The notes: a model not told the origin generated them from the letters alone. Shown: positions 16,902 to 26,806, numbered from the stretch's first letter. The stretch: 64,000 bases of DNA from Actibacterium ureilyticum (GCF_002285435.1 NZ_NSBT01000018.1:124001-188000), one strand, 5' to 3'. Made by a program: numbers and translations.

Positions 16902-17008
16902 GCGGCAGCTTTGGCCGGTTCACACCCCAAGCGCAAGTGCGGCGGCTTGTCCTTGGCGGTAAAACCCGCTAATCGCGACGCGATACCCGAATGACTGGAG
17001 AGAGACGC

Positions 17009-18232
17009 ATGTCCGCCCCCAAGAAAGTCGTGCTGGCCTATTCCGGTGGCCTCGACACCTCGATCATCCTGAAATGGCTGCAAACCGAATATGGCTGCGA
17101 GGTTGTGACCTTTACCGCCGATCTGGGCCAGGGCGAAGAGCTGGAGCCCGCCCGCAAAAAGGCCGAGATGCTGGGGATCGCGCCCGAGAACATCTTCATC
17201 GAAGACCTGCGCGAGGAATTCGTCCGCGATTTCGTCTTCCCGATGTTCCGCGCCAATGCGCTGTACGAGGGGCTGTATCTGCTGGGCACATCCATTGCGC
17301 GGCCGCTGATTTCCCAGCGTCTGGTGCAGATCGCCGCCGAAACCGGGGCCGATGCGGTGTCGCATGGCGCAACCGGCAAGGGCAATGACCAGGTGCGGTT
17401 CGAACTCAGCGCCTATGCGTTGAACCCCGATATCAAGGTCATCGCGCCGTGGCGGGAATGGGATCTGACCAGCCGCACCAAGCTGCTGGATTTCGCCGAG
17501 CAGAACCAAATCCCGATCGCCAAGGACAAGCGCGGCGAGGCACCGTTCAGCGTCGATGCGAACCTGCTGCACACCTCGTCCGAGGGCAAGGTGCTGGAAG
17601 ACCCCGCCGAACAGGCGCCGGATTACGTCTATCAGCGCACGGTGAACCCCGAAGACGCGCCCGATACGCCGGAATTCATCGAAATCGGCTTTGAGAAGGG
17701 CGACGCGGTGTCGATCAACGGCCAGGCGATGTCGCCCGCCACGATCCTGACGAAGCTGAACGAGCTGGGCGGCAAGCACGGCATCGGGCGGCTGGATTTC
17801 GTGGAAAACCGCTTTGTCGGCATGAAATCGCGCGGCATCTATGAAACCCCGGGCGGCACCGTGTTGCTCGAGGCGCATCGCGGCATCGAACAGATCACGC
17901 TGGACAGCGGCGCGGGCCACCTAAAGGACAGCATCATGCCGCGCTATGCCGAGCTGATCTATAACGGCTTCTGGTTCAGCCCCGAGCGCGAGATGCTGCA
18001 AGCCCTGATCGACAAGAGCCAGGAACACGTGACCGGAACCGTGCGGCTGAAACTGTACAAAGGGTCGGCCACCACGGTGGGCCGCTGGTCCGATCACTCG
18101 CTCTATTCCGAAGCGCACGTGACGTTCGAGGATGACGCTGGTGCCTATGACCAGAAGGACGCCGCCGGGTTCATCCAGCTGAACGCCCTGCGGCTGAAGC
18201 TGCTGGCCGCGCGGAACCGCCGGCTGGGCTAG
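17009..18232 (+). CDS. argG: Argininosuccinate synthase
   Basis: 407 aa from the ATG at 17009, preceded by GGAGAGAGACGC; an in-frame ATG at 16991 is an alternative with no good site. The ATP pyrophosphatase loop AYSGGLDTS opens the protein, followed by [12 protein letters not shown] and the substrate segment. The enzyme joins citrulline and aspartate with ATP in arginine synthesis in the cytoplasm. It converges on a sulfotransferase-like gene with a CTAG stop overlap. Confidence 0.97.
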   Translation: MSAPKKVVLAYSGGLDTSIILKWLQTEYGCEVVTFTADLGQGEELEPARKKAEMLGIAPENIFIEDLREEFVRDFVFPMFRANALYEGLYLLGTSIARPLISQRLVQIAAETGADAVSHGATGKGNDQVRFELSAYALNPDIKVIAPWREWDLTSRTKLLDFAEQNQIPIAKDKRGEAPFSVDANLLHTSSEGKVLEDPAEQAPDYVYQRTVNPEDAPDTPEFIEIGFEKGDAVSINGQAMSPATILTKLNELGGKHGIGRLDFVENRFVGMKSRGIYETPGGTVLLEAHRGIEQITLDSGAGHLKDSIMPRYAELIYNGFWFSPEREMLQALIDKSQEHVTGTVRLKLYKGSATTVGRWSDHSLYSEAHVTFEDDAGAYDQKDAAGFIQLNALRLKLLAARNRRLG

Positions 18233-18942
18233 ATCGCCATTTCACGCAGGCGCGCGTAAATCGGCAGCGCCTGCGTCAGCACATCCTGCAAATGCGCGGG
18301 CACCTGCGGCAGCGGCCCCTCGGCCCCCGCGAAGCCGGTGCTTTTATGAACCGCGCCATACCAATGCGGCGCCCAGACCCCGTCATCGGGGTGGCCGCCC
18401 GGCTCCCAACGCAACATCGCCGGATCGAAATCCAACCCGATGGCGGCGCACAGCTTGCGCAGCATGGTCTCGGGATCGGCGCGGATATCGTGGCTGTCGA
18501 TCACGATGGCCTTGTGACCCGCCGCCTGCACCTGTTCGAACAGGGACAATTGCTGCGGAAAACCGATATCGTCCAGCGTCGGGTTCTCGCGCTTGGCGTC
18601 ATAGCTGGCGATCACCCGCGCGGGATGGCGGATCAGGAACACGTTGACCACATCGCCGATCCAACCCCGGTCGACCTCGTCGATCATGTGCTGCGTCATG
18701 TGTTTTTGATAGAAATGCGGCTTGTCCCCCGGCACCGGCCCCAAACAGCGCGCGATGACACGATCCGGGTCGGGCTCGCCCGCCGCGATGATCTGATCCC
18801 GCATCGGGTGGTCGATCCCGGTGGCCGTCAGATAGGCGGCATAAAGCGGCTCGTCCCAGACCGCGCAATCGCCCCGCGCGCCAAACGCATACATCATCGC
18901 CGTCGACAAGTTCCGCGGCCCCGACCACATTGCAATACGCAT
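18229..18942 (-). CDS. Sulfotransferase-superfamily P-loop protein
   Basis: 237 aa from the ATG at 18942. It opens with [16 protein letters not shown], a variant of the 5'-phosphosulfate loop. A 3'-phosphate-type segment is [14 protein letters not shown] near residue 115. Compared with true sulfotransferases the KT-S/T core is replaced by PRNLST, a form found in a subgroup of P-loop proteins whose activity is mostly unknown. It converges on argG with a 4-bp stop overlap. Substrate and role are not deducible. Confidence 0.7.
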   Translation of the reverse strand: MRIAMWSGPRNLSTAMMYAFGARGDCAVWDEPLYAAYLTATGIDHPMRDQIIAAGEPDPDRVIARCLGPVPGDKPHFYQKHMTQHMIDEVDRGWIGDVVNVFLIRHPARVIASYDAKRENPTLDDIGFPQQLSLFEQVQAAGHKAIVIDSHDIRADPETMLRKLCAAIGLDFDPAMLRWEPGGHPDDGVWAPHWYGAVHKSTGFAGAEGPLPQVPAHLQDVLTQALPIYARLREMAI

Positions 18943-19098
18943 GGCATCTCCATCCTGTTGTTCCGCGCACGCTAGGGCCAAGCCGGGACGGGATCAATTG
19001 TTGCAATGGATCGAAGCTTCGTGATGTCACGGGCTTGTCAATTCCGGCAACGGGGCGCGGTGCGCTAGGGTGTCCGCATCCGCAATGGGAGAACCGAC

Positions 19099-19764
19099 AT
19101 GACCCGCGCCCTGCAAGACATCAAAAGCCTGACCCTGATCGTGGCCATCGCATTCGGCCTGTTGATCCAGTGCGAAAGCGCCCGCGCCGCGCCGACCGAA
19201 ACCGCCATTGTCGCGGGCGGCTGTTTCTGGTGCGTCGAAAGCGATTTCGAAAAGGTCAAAGGCGTGAAAGAGGTCGTTTCCGGTTTCACCGGCGGCACGG
19301 TCAAAAACCCCAGTTACAAACAGGTGGTGCGCGGCGGAACCGGCCATTACGAGGCGGTCGCGATCACCTATGACCCCGATCAGATCAGCTATGACCAGAT
19401 CCTGCGGCTGTTCTTCCGGTCGGTCGATCCCACCGACGCGGGCGGCCAGTTCTGCGACCGGGGCGACAGCTATCGCACAGCGATTTTCGTCTCTAACCAG
19501 GCGGAAAAGGCCGCTGCCGAAGCCGCCAAGGCCGAGGCCGCGAATGCGCTGGGCCGTCAGATCGTAACCCCGATCCTGTCAGCAGGCGCGTTTTACAAGG
19601 CCGAAGACTATCACCAGGATTATTACAGGAAATCCGATCTGGTGATCACGCGCTTCGGCCCGAAATCCAAGGCCGAAGCCTATAAGCGGTACCGCGCCGC
19701 CTGTGGCCGCGATGCCCGCGTGAAACAATTGTGGGGTGACGCCGCGCCGTTCCTGACCCACTAG
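19099..19764 (+). CDS. msrA: Peptide methionine sulfoxide reductase MsrA, probably exported
   Basis: 221 aa. The catalytic motif is GGCFWCVE with Cys42; the YTGG-equivalent [14 protein letters not shown] and [13 protein letters not shown] follow. The enzyme reduces methionine-S-sulfoxide. Residues 9-32 form a hydrophobic signal-like segment ([21 protein letters not shown]), so this copy probably acts in the periplasm rather than the cytosol. Its stop overlaps that of the convergent ribokinase-family gene (CTAG). Confidence 0.94.
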   Translation: MTRALQDIKSLTLIVAIAFGLLIQCESARAAPTETAIVAGGCFWCVESDFEKVKGVKEVVSGFTGGTVKNPSYKQVVRGGTGHYEAVAITYDPDQISYDQILRLFFRSVDPTDAGGQFCDRGDSYRTAIFVSNQAEKAAAEAAKAEAANALGRQIVTPILSAGAFYKAEDYHQDYYRKSDLVITRFGPKSKAEAYKRYRAACGRDARVKQLWGDAAPFLTH

Positions 19765-20633
19765 GGGCGGAACGCCTGCACCTCGGACAGGTCCGGGATC
19801 ACATCCGCCGTACCGTGGCGCGTCACCATCAGCGCCGCGGCGCGTGTGGCCAGCGAAATCGCCTGCGCCATCGGCATCCCGCGATCCAGCCCCGCCAGCA
19901 CATAGCCGGTGAATGTGTCGCCCGCGCCGGTGGTATCGACCGGCGTTACGGGGATCGCATCGAAATGCCGGTCGGTCCCGTCGGCGGCATGGATCCAGCG
20001 GCAACCATCCCCGCCCAGCGTCACGATCACATCGCCCACGCCCAGCGCCTCCAGCGGTTTGCCCAGATGGTCGGACAGTTGTGCGGCCTCCACCGCGTTC
20101 AGAAACAGCAGGTCGATCCGCCCCAGCACCGCCGCCACGGCATCCGCGTCAAACGGCGCCGCGGCATAGGCCACGCGCAGCCCCAGATCGGCGGCCATGC
20201 CCGCCGCCTCAACCTGACCGCAGGTTTCGTTCTGCATCACCAGCGTATCGCCCACCTGCGCGGTGGACAGTGCGGCACCGATCATATCGGTCGAAATCAC
20301 CCGATTTGCGCCGGGATAGAGAATGATTGAATTCTCGCCACCCCCATCCACGGCAATGATCGCATGGCCCGTTGGCGTGTCGATCTGATGGATATGCCGT
20401 GTGTCGACCCCGTATTCCAGCAGCCGGTCCACCGCCCAGCGCCCATCGGCCCCAACCGCACCGATATGCTGGACATGCGCGGCCGCGCGGGCGGCGGCCA
20501 CGGACATATTCGCGCCCTTGCCGCCCAGCCCGGTGGTAAACCGCGTCGCGGCCAGCGTTTCCCCCGGCGCGGGCAGATGCGGCACGTCATAGACATGATC
20601 CGCATTGATCGAGCCGAGGTTGAAGATCGCCAT
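19761..20633 (-). CDS. rbsK: Ribokinase-like PfkB-family sugar kinase
   Basis: 290 aa from the ATG at 20633, preceded by AGAGGACTAGTA. Family marks are [11 protein letters not shown] at the start, [18 protein letters not shown] near residue 40 and the anion-hole/catalytic segment [12 protein letters not shown] near the C terminus. It would phosphorylate ribose or a related sugar with ATP. No sugar transporter lies beside it, so the ribose assignment rests on motif similarity only. Confidence 0.85.
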   Translation of the reverse strand: MAIFNLGSINADHVYDVPHLPAPGETLAATRFTTGLGGKGANMSVAAARAAAHVQHIGAVGADGRWAVDRLLEYGVDTRHIHQIDTPTGHAIIAVDGGGENSIILYPGANRVISTDMIGAALSTAQVGDTLVMQNETCGQVEAAGMAADLGLRVAYAAAPFDADAVAAVLGRIDLLFLNAVEAAQLSDHLGKPLEALGVGDVIVTLGGDGCRWIHAADGTDRHFDAIPVTPVDTTGAGDTFTGYVLAGLDRGMPMAQAISLATRAAALMVTRHGTADVIPDLSEVQAFRP

Positions 20634-20715
20634 TACTAGTCCTCTTGAGTCAGCGCGAGCCTCCAAACACTACCAAGTCAAGCTCGAAGATTCGACCATG
20701 AGATGGTTTTTTCGC

Positions 20716-20743
20716 TTCACAGGCATACGCATACCTCGATAAT
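20716..20743 (+). promoter_or_regulatory. Sigma-70-like promoter upstream of a structured leader
   Basis: TTCACA (five of six to the -35 consensus), a 16-bp spacer, then GATAAT (five of six to the -10 consensus). Transcription would start near 20750, about 20 nt before the leader fold at 20769-20853. The surrounding sequence is clearly richer in A+T than the neighbouring genes. Confidence 0.45.
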
Positions 20744-20768
20744 ATGAACTCAGGCTGACGCCAAATAC

Positions 20769-20853
20769 TACATCTAGTGTCTACCGCCCAAGAGAATTGG
20801 GCGCGGGAGGCGCCCGATGGTGCCAGGACCAACCTGGAAGCCCATTAGATGTA
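20769..20853 (+). promoter_or_regulatory. Candidate structured leader RNA (riboswitch-like or cis-regulatory), unidentified
   Basis: A perfect 8-bp closing helix pairs TACATCTA (20769-20776) with TAGATGTA (20846-20853). The second strand runs straight into the Shine-Dalgarno AGGAGG at 20853-20858. Inside are a hairpin CGCCCAA-GAGAA-TTGGGCG (20785-20803) and ATGG/CCAT around CCAGG-ACCAA-CCTGG (20817-20845). GGGCG (20799-20803) can instead pair with CGCCC (20811-20815), so two exclusive folds exist. I matched it by eye to no riboswitch class I know. The pairings are read directly; function is inference. The fold overlaps the first start codon of the small ORF that follows. Confidence 0.4.
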
Positions 20854-20984
20854 GGAGGCGCCATATGCAAAGGCAGATAGTTTTTGTTCGCTCTTATGAG
20901 CGGTGGCGCTTCGGTCGGCGGGAATATGTGCATGCACACACCCGCCGTTGGCCGAAGCCACGGCAGCTGGAACTGCCGTTGTAA
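20817..20984 (+). CDS. Small, strongly basic hypothetical protein with two in-frame starts
   Basis: 55 aa from ATG 20817, or 39 aa from the in-frame ATG 20865. Both starts have a strong ribosome site (GGGAGG and AGGAGG, six bases before the ATG), and the repeated cassette GGAGGCGCC occurs at 20806-20814 and 20854-20862. The product is rich in Arg (about 13), Trp and His, with a core reading VRSYER...REYVHAHTRR. It vaguely recalls short phage-type proteins with a 'Y-x-R...V-x-x-H-x-R' pattern, which is only an impression. It uses AGA, AGG and ATA codons, rare in the flanking genes, which hints at recent acquisition. It follows a promoter and foldable leader and is followed by hairpins. It may also be a leader peptide or non-coding. 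Confidence 0.4.
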   Translation: MVPGPTWKPIRCRRRHMQRQIVFVRSYERWRFGRREYVHAHTRRWPKPRQLELPL

Positions 20985-21000
20985 GTAAATGGTAACTTAC
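20981..21000 (+). repeat. Short inverted repeat at the small ORF stop codon
   Basis: GTAAGT and ACTTAC arms separated by 8 bp; the TAA stop of the small ORF lies inside the first arm. It is the first of four hairpins or palindromes in the 75 bp after the ORF. Confidence 0.5.
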
Positions 21001-21003
21001 TTC

Positions 21004-21028
21004 GAGACCCGACCAATGGTCGGGTCTC
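21004..21028. terminator. Perfect 12-bp palindromic hairpin, terminator-like
   Basis: GAGACCCGACCA and TGGTCGGGTCTC flank a single A, giving a stable hairpin in RNA from either strand. It is followed by the palindrome ACTTATATAAGT (21029-21040) and the small hairpin TATGC-GTTTT-GCATA (21041-21055) leading to AATTTT. There is no continuous U-tract directly after the strong stem, so termination is plausible rather than certain. Confidence 0.45.
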
Positions 21029-21107
21029 ACTTATATAAGTTATGCGTTTTGCATAATTTTCGCAAGAACTTCCCGTACGAAAATATACAGTCCGTAAGCT
21101 TATGCCG

Positions 21108-21130
21108 TTGGATTCAAATAATGAATCCAA
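21108..21130 (-). terminator. Hairpin downstream of maeB, probable terminator
   Basis: TTGGATTC and GAATCCAA arms with a 7-nt AT-rich loop, starting 9 bp beyond the maeB stop codon. The stem contains two GANTC sites, the CcrM methylation target in alphaproteobacteria. No long U-run follows. Confidence 0.45.
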
Positions 21131-21139
21131 ATCAATTGG

Positions 21140-23398
21140 TTAGCCCACCTTGCAGGCCGCCAGCAGCGCCATGTTGGTGATGTCGTTCACGGTCGAACCC
21201 ATGCCGCAGATCTGGATCGGCTTGTCGACCCCCGACAGGATCGGGCCGATCACCGTGGCGCCGGCCATTTCCTGCATCAGCTTCACGGAAATCGACGCCG
21301 AATGACGCGCGGGCACGACCAGCACGTTTGCCGGACCCGACAGGCGCGAGAACGGGTATTTCGACATCGCACCCATGTTCAGCGCCACATCAACGGTCAT
21401 TTCGCCCTCGTATTCGAAATCGACGCCGCGCTTGTCCAGAACCTGGGGCGCCAGGTGCATCTTTTCGGCCCGTTCGCTGACCGGATAGCCGAAGGTCGAG
21501 AAGCTGACGAACGCCACGCGCGGCTCCAGCCCGAAACCGCGCGCCACACCGGCGGCGCGTTCGGCGATATTGGCCAGATCGTTCTCGTCGGGCCATTCAT
21601 GCACCAGCGTATCGGCGATCAGCAGGATCCGCCCCTTGTGCAGCAGCGCGGTCACGCCCACCGCGCCATCCTGCGCGCGGGCGTCGAAAACGTGGTTGAT
21701 CAGCTGCAACACCTGCGCCGATTTCCGCGTCGCCCCGGTGATCAGGCCATCGCCATGACCATGCGCCAGCATCAGCGCGGAAAACACATGCCGGTCCCGC
21801 GCCGCCAGCCGATGCGCGTCGTGCATATCGAAGCCCTGACGCTGGAGCCGCTTGTAAACGAAGTCACGATACGCATCGAGATGCCGGGAATTACCCGCGT
21901 TCACGATCTCCAGCTCGCGCACCGCATCGCCCAGACCGACCGAGTCGAGCTTTTCGCGAACCTCGCCCTCGCGCCCGACGACCAGCGCGTTGCCGTAACC
22001 CGACCGTTGATAGGCGACCGCGGCCCGCAGAACGCGCAGATCGTCGCCCTCGGCAAAGATCATCCGGGCTTGCGCCGCACGGGCACGGGCGGAAATCGAG
22101 GTCAGGATCGACGCCGTCGGGTCCATCCGCGCCTTGAGGTCGTGTTCGTACTTGTCCATGTCGACGATGGGCCGCCGCGCCGCGCCGGTATCCATGCCCG
22201 CACGCGCCACCGCCGGCGGGATCACATAGATCAGGCGCGGGTCAAACGGCGTGGGGATGATATAGTCGCGGCCAAAGGACAGTTTCCGGCCATAGGCCAT
22301 CGCGACCTCGTCCGGCACATCCTCGCGCGCCAGCGCGGCCAGCGCCTCGGCACAAGCGATCTTCATCTCGTCATTGATGGCGCGGGCGTGGATATCCAGC
22401 GCGCCGCGGAAGAGGTACGGGAAGCCCAGAACGTTGTTCACCTGGTTGGGGTAATCCGACCGGCCCGTGGCCACGATCGCATCGGCGCGCACCGCATGGG
22501 CGCCTTCGGGCGTGATTTCCGGGTCGGGATTGGCCATGGCGAAAATCACCGGATGCTCGGCCATGCTGGCGACCATCTCGGGCGTCACCGCGCCCTTGAC
22601 GCTGACACCCAGGAACACATCGGCATTCACCATCGCCTCTTCCAATGTGCGCAGGTCGGTCTTTGCCGCATGGGCCGATTTCCACTGGTTCATCCCCTCG
22701 GTCCGGCCCTGATAGATGACGCCCTTGGTATCGCACATGATGCAATTGTCGTGCTTGGCGCCCATCGCCTTGACCAGTTCCAGGCACGCAATCCCGGCGG
22801 CACCGGCACCGTTCAGCACGATCTTGCAATCCTCGATCTTCTTGCCGTTCAGATGCAGCGCATTGATCAGCCCGGCGGCACAGATCACCGCCGTGCCGTG
22901 CTGGTCGTCGTGGAAGACGGGGATGTCCATCTCTTCCTTCAGGCGCTGTTCGATGATGAAACACTCGGGCGCCTTGATGTCTTCCAGGTTCACCCCGCCA
23001 AAGGTCGGCCCCATCAGCTTGACGGCCTTGATGATCTCTTCGGGGTCTTCGGTGTCCAGCTCGATATCGATGGCGTTCACATCGGCGAAGCGCTTGAACA
23101 GCACCGCCTTGCCCTCCATCACCGGCTTCGATGCCAGCGCACCCAGGTTGCCCAGACCCAGAACGGCGGTCCCGTTCGAGATCACGGCAACCATGTTGCC
23201 CTTGGTGGTATAGTCATAGGCCGTTGCCGGATCCTCGGCGATCGCCTCGCACGGGACCGCCACACCGGGGCTATAGGCCAGCGAAAGATCGCGCTGGGTC
23301 GTCATGGCCGTGGTCGCCACGATCTCGAACTTGCCGGGCGTCGGCTCGAGATGATAGGCAAGCGCCTCTTCGGCGGTCACTTTCGTCTTTTCGGCCAT
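21140..23398 (-). CDS. maeB: NADP-dependent malic enzyme with phosphotransacetylase-like C-terminal domain
   Basis: 752 aa from ATG 23398, which has the site GGAGGAGCCCC; the frame is open far upstream but that part is antisense to mutS. Residues 1-430 are the malic enzyme part (LAYSPGVAVPCEAI, FHDDQHGTAVICAAG, INGAGAAG-type NAD(P) fold VLNGAGAAGIAC). The rest is a phosphotransacetylase-like domain (ARMIFAEGDDLRVLRAA, TALLHKGRILLIADT). The enzyme converts malate to pyruvate, CO2 and NAD(P)H; the C-terminal domain is thought to be regulatory. The length matches MaeB proteins. Confidence 0.95.
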   Translation of the reverse strand: MAEKTKVTAEEALAYHLEPTPGKFEIVATTAMTTQRDLSLAYSPGVAVPCEAIAEDPATAYDYTTKGNMVAVISNGTAVLGLGNLGALASKPVMEGKAVLFKRFADVNAIDIELDTEDPEEIIKAVKLMGPTFGGVNLEDIKAPECFIIEQRLKEEMDIPVFHDDQHGTAVICAAGLINALHLNGKKIEDCKIVLNGAGAAGIACLELVKAMGAKHDNCIMCDTKGVIYQGRTEGMNQWKSAHAAKTDLRTLEEAMVNADVFLGVSVKGAVTPEMVASMAEHPVIFAMANPDPEITPEGAHAVRADAIVATGRSDYPNQVNNVLGFPYLFRGALDIHARAINDEMKIACAEALAALAREDVPDEVAMAYGRKLSFGRDYIIPTPFDPRLIYVIPPAVARAGMDTGAARRPIVDMDKYEHDLKARMDPTASILTSISARARAAQARMIFAEGDDLRVLRAAVAYQRSGYGNALVVGREGEVREKLDSVGLGDAVRELEIVNAGNSRHLDAYRDFVYKRLQRQGFDMHDAHRLAARDRHVFSALMLAHGHGDGLITGATRKSAQVLQLINHVFDARAQDGAVGVTALLHKGRILLIADTLVHEWPDENDLANIAERAAGVARGFGLEPRVAFVSFSTFGYPVSERAEKMHLAPQVLDKRGVDFEYEGEMTVDVALNMGAMSKYPFSRLSGPANVLVVPARHSASISVKLMQEMAGATVIGPILSGVDKPIQICGMGSTVNDITNMALLAACKVG

Positions 23399-23524
23399 AA
23401 GGGGCTCCTCCTGAATTTGTCCCTCTTTATTGGGAAGCCTGCCAGACCTCAACACTCCTGAAAAACCGGCTTTCACCGCCCTTTGTCCCTTTGTAAGGTC
23501 GCCCGGCGAATTCAGGGGGATCCA

Positions 23525-26170
23525 GTGGCCACAGCCAACGCTTCCGTCACGCCGATGATGGCGCAATTTCTCGAGATCAAGGAAGATCATCCCGAGGCGT
23601 TGCTGTTCTATCGCATGGGCGATTTTTACGAGCTGTTCTTTGACGACGCGGTCGCGGCGGCGGGCGCGCTGGACATCGCCCTGACCAAACGCGGCAAGCA
23701 TCTGGGCGAGGATATCCCGATGTGCGGCGTGCCGGTCCATGCCGCCGAAAGCTATCTGCTGACGCTGATCCGCAAGGGGTTTCGCGTGGCCGTCTGCGAA
23801 CAGCTCGAAGACCCGGCCGAGGCGAAGAAGCGCGGCTCGAAATCGGTCGTGAAACGCGGGGTCGTGCGGCTGGTCACCCCCGGCACATTGACCGAGGAAT
23901 CCCTGCTCGAAGCACGGCGTCACAACTTCCTCGTCGCCTATGCCGAGGTGCGCGATCAGGCCGCGCTGGCCTGGACCGACATTTCCACCGGCGAATTTCG
24001 CGTGATGCCCGCCACCCGCGCGCGGCTGTCGCCGGAACTCGCCCGCCTGGCCCCGAAAGAGGTGTTGGTTGCCGACGCTTTGGAGCGCGATCTGGCTGAA
24101 ATCGTGACGGATTCCTGCGCCGCGCTGACCCCGATGGCACGCGGCAGCTTCGACAGCACATCAGCCGAAAAGCGCCTGCAGGATCTGTTCTCGGTCGGCA
24201 CGCTCGAAGCCTTCGGGCATTTCACCCGGGCCGAGCTGGGCGCGATGGGCGCGCTGGTCGATTACCTGGACCTGACGCAAAAGGGCAACCTGCCACTGCT
24301 GCGCCCCCCGGTGCGCGAAGCCGCGGCAAAAACCGTCCAAATCGACGCCGCCACACGCCGCAACCTGGAGATCACCGCCAGCCTGTCGGGCGGGCGCGAC
24401 GGATCGCTCATTGCCGCGGTCGATCACACGGTCACGGCGGCGGGCGCGCGGCTGCTGGAACGGCGGCTTTCCAGCCCGTCGCGCGACCTGGCCGAGATTC
24501 AGGCGCGGCTGGGTGCCGTCCGTTTTCTGGTAGACGATCAGAGCCTGGCCGAACGGCTGCGCAATGCCCTGCGCAAGGTGCCGGATATGGATCGCGCGAT
24601 CTCGCGTCTGGCGCTCGACCGGGGCGGCCCCCGCGACATGGCCGCGATCCGCAACGGGCTGACCCAGGCGATTGATGTGGCCGGTCAACTGGATCAGGCC
24701 GCGCCGGATCTGCTGTCGACTGCCGCGCGCGATCTGACGGGGTTCGACGATTTGCTCGACCTGCTGGATCAGGCCCTGATCGCCGAACCGCCCCTGTTGG
24801 CGCGCGATGGCGGCTTCATCGCCCCCGGCCACGACGCGGAACTGGACGAGGCCCGCCAGCTGCGCGACGAAGGGCGCGGCGTCATCGCCGGGATGCAGGC
24901 CAAATTCGCCGAACGCACCGGCATTTCATCGCTCAAGATCAAGCACAACAACGTGCTGGGCTATTTCATCGAAACCACGGCAACCCATGCCGAGAAAATG
25001 CTGTCGCCGCCGCTGTCGGAACAGTTCATCCACCGCCAGACCACCGCCAACGCGGTCCGCTTCACCACCGTTGAACTGAGCGAGCTGGAAACCCGCATCC
25101 TGAACGCGGGAAACCGCGCGTTGGAGATCGAAAAGCGGCTCTATTCCAGCCTCAGACAGGCCATTCTGGATCAGGCCGACCGCATCGGTCTGGCCGCCCG
25201 CGCCTTGGCCGAGGTCGACCTGGCCGCCGGTTTCGCCGAGCTGGCCCGCGCCCGCGACTGGGCCGAACCCCGCGTCGATGAAAGCCGGATGTTTCACGTG
25301 GATGGCGGGCGCCACCCCGTTGTCGAACGCGCGCTTCAGGCCCAGGGCGGCACCGGCTTCGTCGCCAATGACTGCGATCTCAGTGCCCCCGACGGCGCCG
25401 CAATCTGGCTGCTGACCGGCCCGAACATGGCCGGTAAATCGACCTTTCTGCGGCAGAACGCGCTGATCGCACTGCTGGCGCAAGCGGGCGCCTTCGTCCC
25501 CGCCCGCGCCGCCCATATCGGCATGGTCTCGCAACTTTTCAGCCGGGTCGGCGCCTCGGACGATCTGGCGCGCGGGCGCTCGACCTTCATGGTCGAAATG
25601 GTCGAAACCGCCGCGATCCTGAACCAGGCCGACGACCGCGCGCTGGTGATCCTCGATGAGATCGGCCGCGGCACGGCCACCTATGACGGGCTGTCCATCG
25701 CCTGGGCCACGCTGGAACATCTGCACGATGTGAACCGCTGCCGCGCGCTCTTCGCCACCCATTACCACGAGATGACGGCGCTTTCCGCCCGCCTGAACGG
25801 CGTCGAAAACGCCACCGTCGCCGTCAAGGAGTGGGAGGGCGAGGTCATCTTCCTGCACGAGGTCCGCCGCGGCGCCGCCGACCGGTCCTATGGCGTGCAG
25901 GTCGCCAAGCTCGCCGGGCTGCCCGACACCGTCGTCGCCCGCGCGCGCATCATCCTGGATATGCTGGAAAAAGGCGACCGCGAAGGCGCCGCGCCGAAAC
26001 AGGCCCTGATCGACGATCTGCCGCTTTTCGCGACCACGCCGCCACCCGCCCCGCAACCGGCCGAGAAATCCGAACTGGCCGCACGGCTGCAACAGATCCA
26101 CCCCGACAGCCTGACGCCGCTCGACGCGCTGAACCTGCTTTACGAGCTCAAGGACCTCGCAAAGGACTGA
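23525..26170 (+). CDS. mutS: DNA mismatch repair protein MutS
   Basis: 881 aa from the GTG at 23525, chosen for the site CAGGGGGATCCA; an in-frame ATG at 23483 would add 14 unlikely residues. The mismatch-recognition segment [32 protein letters not shown] is near the N terminus with the Phe-x-Glu-like FYELF. The ATPase has GPNMAGKST near residue 635, Walker [17 protein letters not shown] and the HEMTAL histidine. It recognises mispairs and recruits MutL. A GC-rich hairpin follows the stop. Confidence 0.96.
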   Translation: MATANASVTPMMAQFLEIKEDHPEALLFYRMGDFYELFFDDAVAAAGALDIALTKRGKHLGEDIPMCGVPVHAAESYLLTLIRKGFRVAVCEQLEDPAEAKKRGSKSVVKRGVVRLVTPGTLTEESLLEARRHNFLVAYAEVRDQAALAWTDISTGEFRVMPATRARLSPELARLAPKEVLVADALERDLAEIVTDSCAALTPMARGSFDSTSAEKRLQDLFSVGTLEAFGHFTRAELGAMGALVDYLDLTQKGNLPLLRPPVREAAAKTVQIDAATRRNLEITASLSGGRDGSLIAAVDHTVTAAGARLLERRLSSPSRDLAEIQARLGAVRFLVDDQSLAERLRNALRKVPDMDRAISRLALDRGGPRDMAAIRNGLTQAIDVAGQLDQAAPDLLSTAARDLTGFDDLLDLLDQALIAEPPLLARDGGFIAPGHDAELDEARQLRDEGRGVIAGMQAKFAERTGISSLKIKHNNVLGYFIETTATHAEKMLSPPLSEQFIHRQTTANAVRFTTVELSELETRILNAGNRALEIEKRLYSSLRQAILDQADRIGLAARALAEVDLAAGFAELARARDWAEPRVDESRMFHVDGGRHPVVERALQAQGGTGFVANDCDLSAPDGAAIWLLTGPNMAGKSTFLRQNALIALLAQAGAFVPARAAHIGMVSQLFSRVGASDDLARGRSTFMVEMVETAAILNQADDRALVILDEIGRGTATYDGLSIAWATLEHLHDVNRCRALFATHYHEMTALSARLNGVENATVAVKEWEGEVIFLHEVRRGAADRSYGVQVAKLAGLPDTVVARARIILDMLEKGDREGAAPKQALIDDLPLFATTPPPAPQPAEKSELAARLQQIHPDSLTPLDALNLLYELKDLAKD

Positions 26171-26201
26171 TCTTCTTCTTGGCGGAAATACTCCGGGGGG
26201 T

Positions 26202-26221
26202 GCGGGGGGCTGGCCCCCCGC
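26202..26221. repeat. GC-rich hairpin after mutS, REP-like or terminator
   Basis: GCGGGGGG and CCCCCCGC arms with a CTGG loop, preceded by GGCGGAAATACTCCGGGGGG. It lies in the 57 bp between convergent mutS and grpE and has no U-tract on either side. Similar 'AAATACTCC-GGGGG' stretches recur between genes in Roseobacter-group genomes as I remember them; only one copy was noticed here. Confidence 0.5.
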
Positions 26222-26227
26222 CTGCGC

Positions 26228-26803
26228 TCAGGACCCCGGTGTCGACGACACGCCAACTTGCGCCGGACGCAGCAAACGGTCGTGCAACATGAAGCCTTGC
26301 GTCATCACCTGAATGATGTCGCCCGCCTTGGTGCCGGGCACCGGGGCCTCGAACATCGCCTGATGCATCTGCGGATCGAATGTCTCACCCACCTCGGGCG
26401 CAATCGGCGAAATGCCGTGTTTCGAGAATATGCTCAGCAATTCCCGCAGCGTCAGCTCGACCCCTTCCAGCAACGCCTTGTTCTGCTCGCGATGCTCTTC
26501 CGGCACCGCCTCGATCGCGCGGCTCAGGTTGTCGAACACCGGCAGCAGATCCCGCGCCAGTTTCGAGCCGCCGTATTTCTCGGCCTCGCGCCGATCGCGT
26601 TCGCCGCGCTTGCGGGCGTTTTCCGCATCCGCCAGGGCGCGCATGAACCGGTCGCGCATTTCGTCGCGTTCGGCACGCATCTTGTCCAGCGCGTCGCCCT
26701 CATCCATCAGATCGATCTCGGGCGCGTCGCTGTCCAGGTCGAGCGCGGCATCCGTCAGATCGTCATCCAGGTCCAGTGATTCGTCTTTCTTCGCTTCTGC
26801 CAT
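26228..26803 (-). CDS. grpE: Nucleotide exchange factor GrpE
   Basis: 191 aa. An acidic N terminus (LDLDDDLTDAALDLDSDAPEIDLMDEGD) precedes a long coiled coil (KMRAERDEMRDRFMRALADAENARKR). The compact C-terminal wing domain has PEVGETFDPQMHQAMFEAP and the end segment VMTQGFMLHDRLLRPAQV. It releases ADP from DnaK. It lies 3 bp after hrcA, so the two are an operon. No CIRCE element was seen near it. Confidence 0.96.
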   Translation of the reverse strand: MAEAKKDESLDLDDDLTDAALDLDSDAPEIDLMDEGDALDKMRAERDEMRDRFMRALADAENARKRGERDRREAEKYGGSKLARDLLPVFDNLSRAIEAVPEEHREQNKALLEGVELTLRELLSIFSKHGISPIAPEVGETFDPQMHQAMFEAPVPGTKAGDIIQVMTQGFMLHDRLLRPAQVGVSSTPGS

Positions 26804-26806
26804 TTT

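Noticed and set aside
21302-23461. 719-aa open frame on the plus strand
   Set aside because: It is antisense to maeB, composed of Arg/His/Gln-rich sequence typical of a GC-rich shadow frame, with no motifs.
25290-25305. TGTTTCACGTGGATGG in mutS as a third parS
   Set aside because: The left half is perfect but the right half fails at most positions, so palindromic ParB binding is unlikely.
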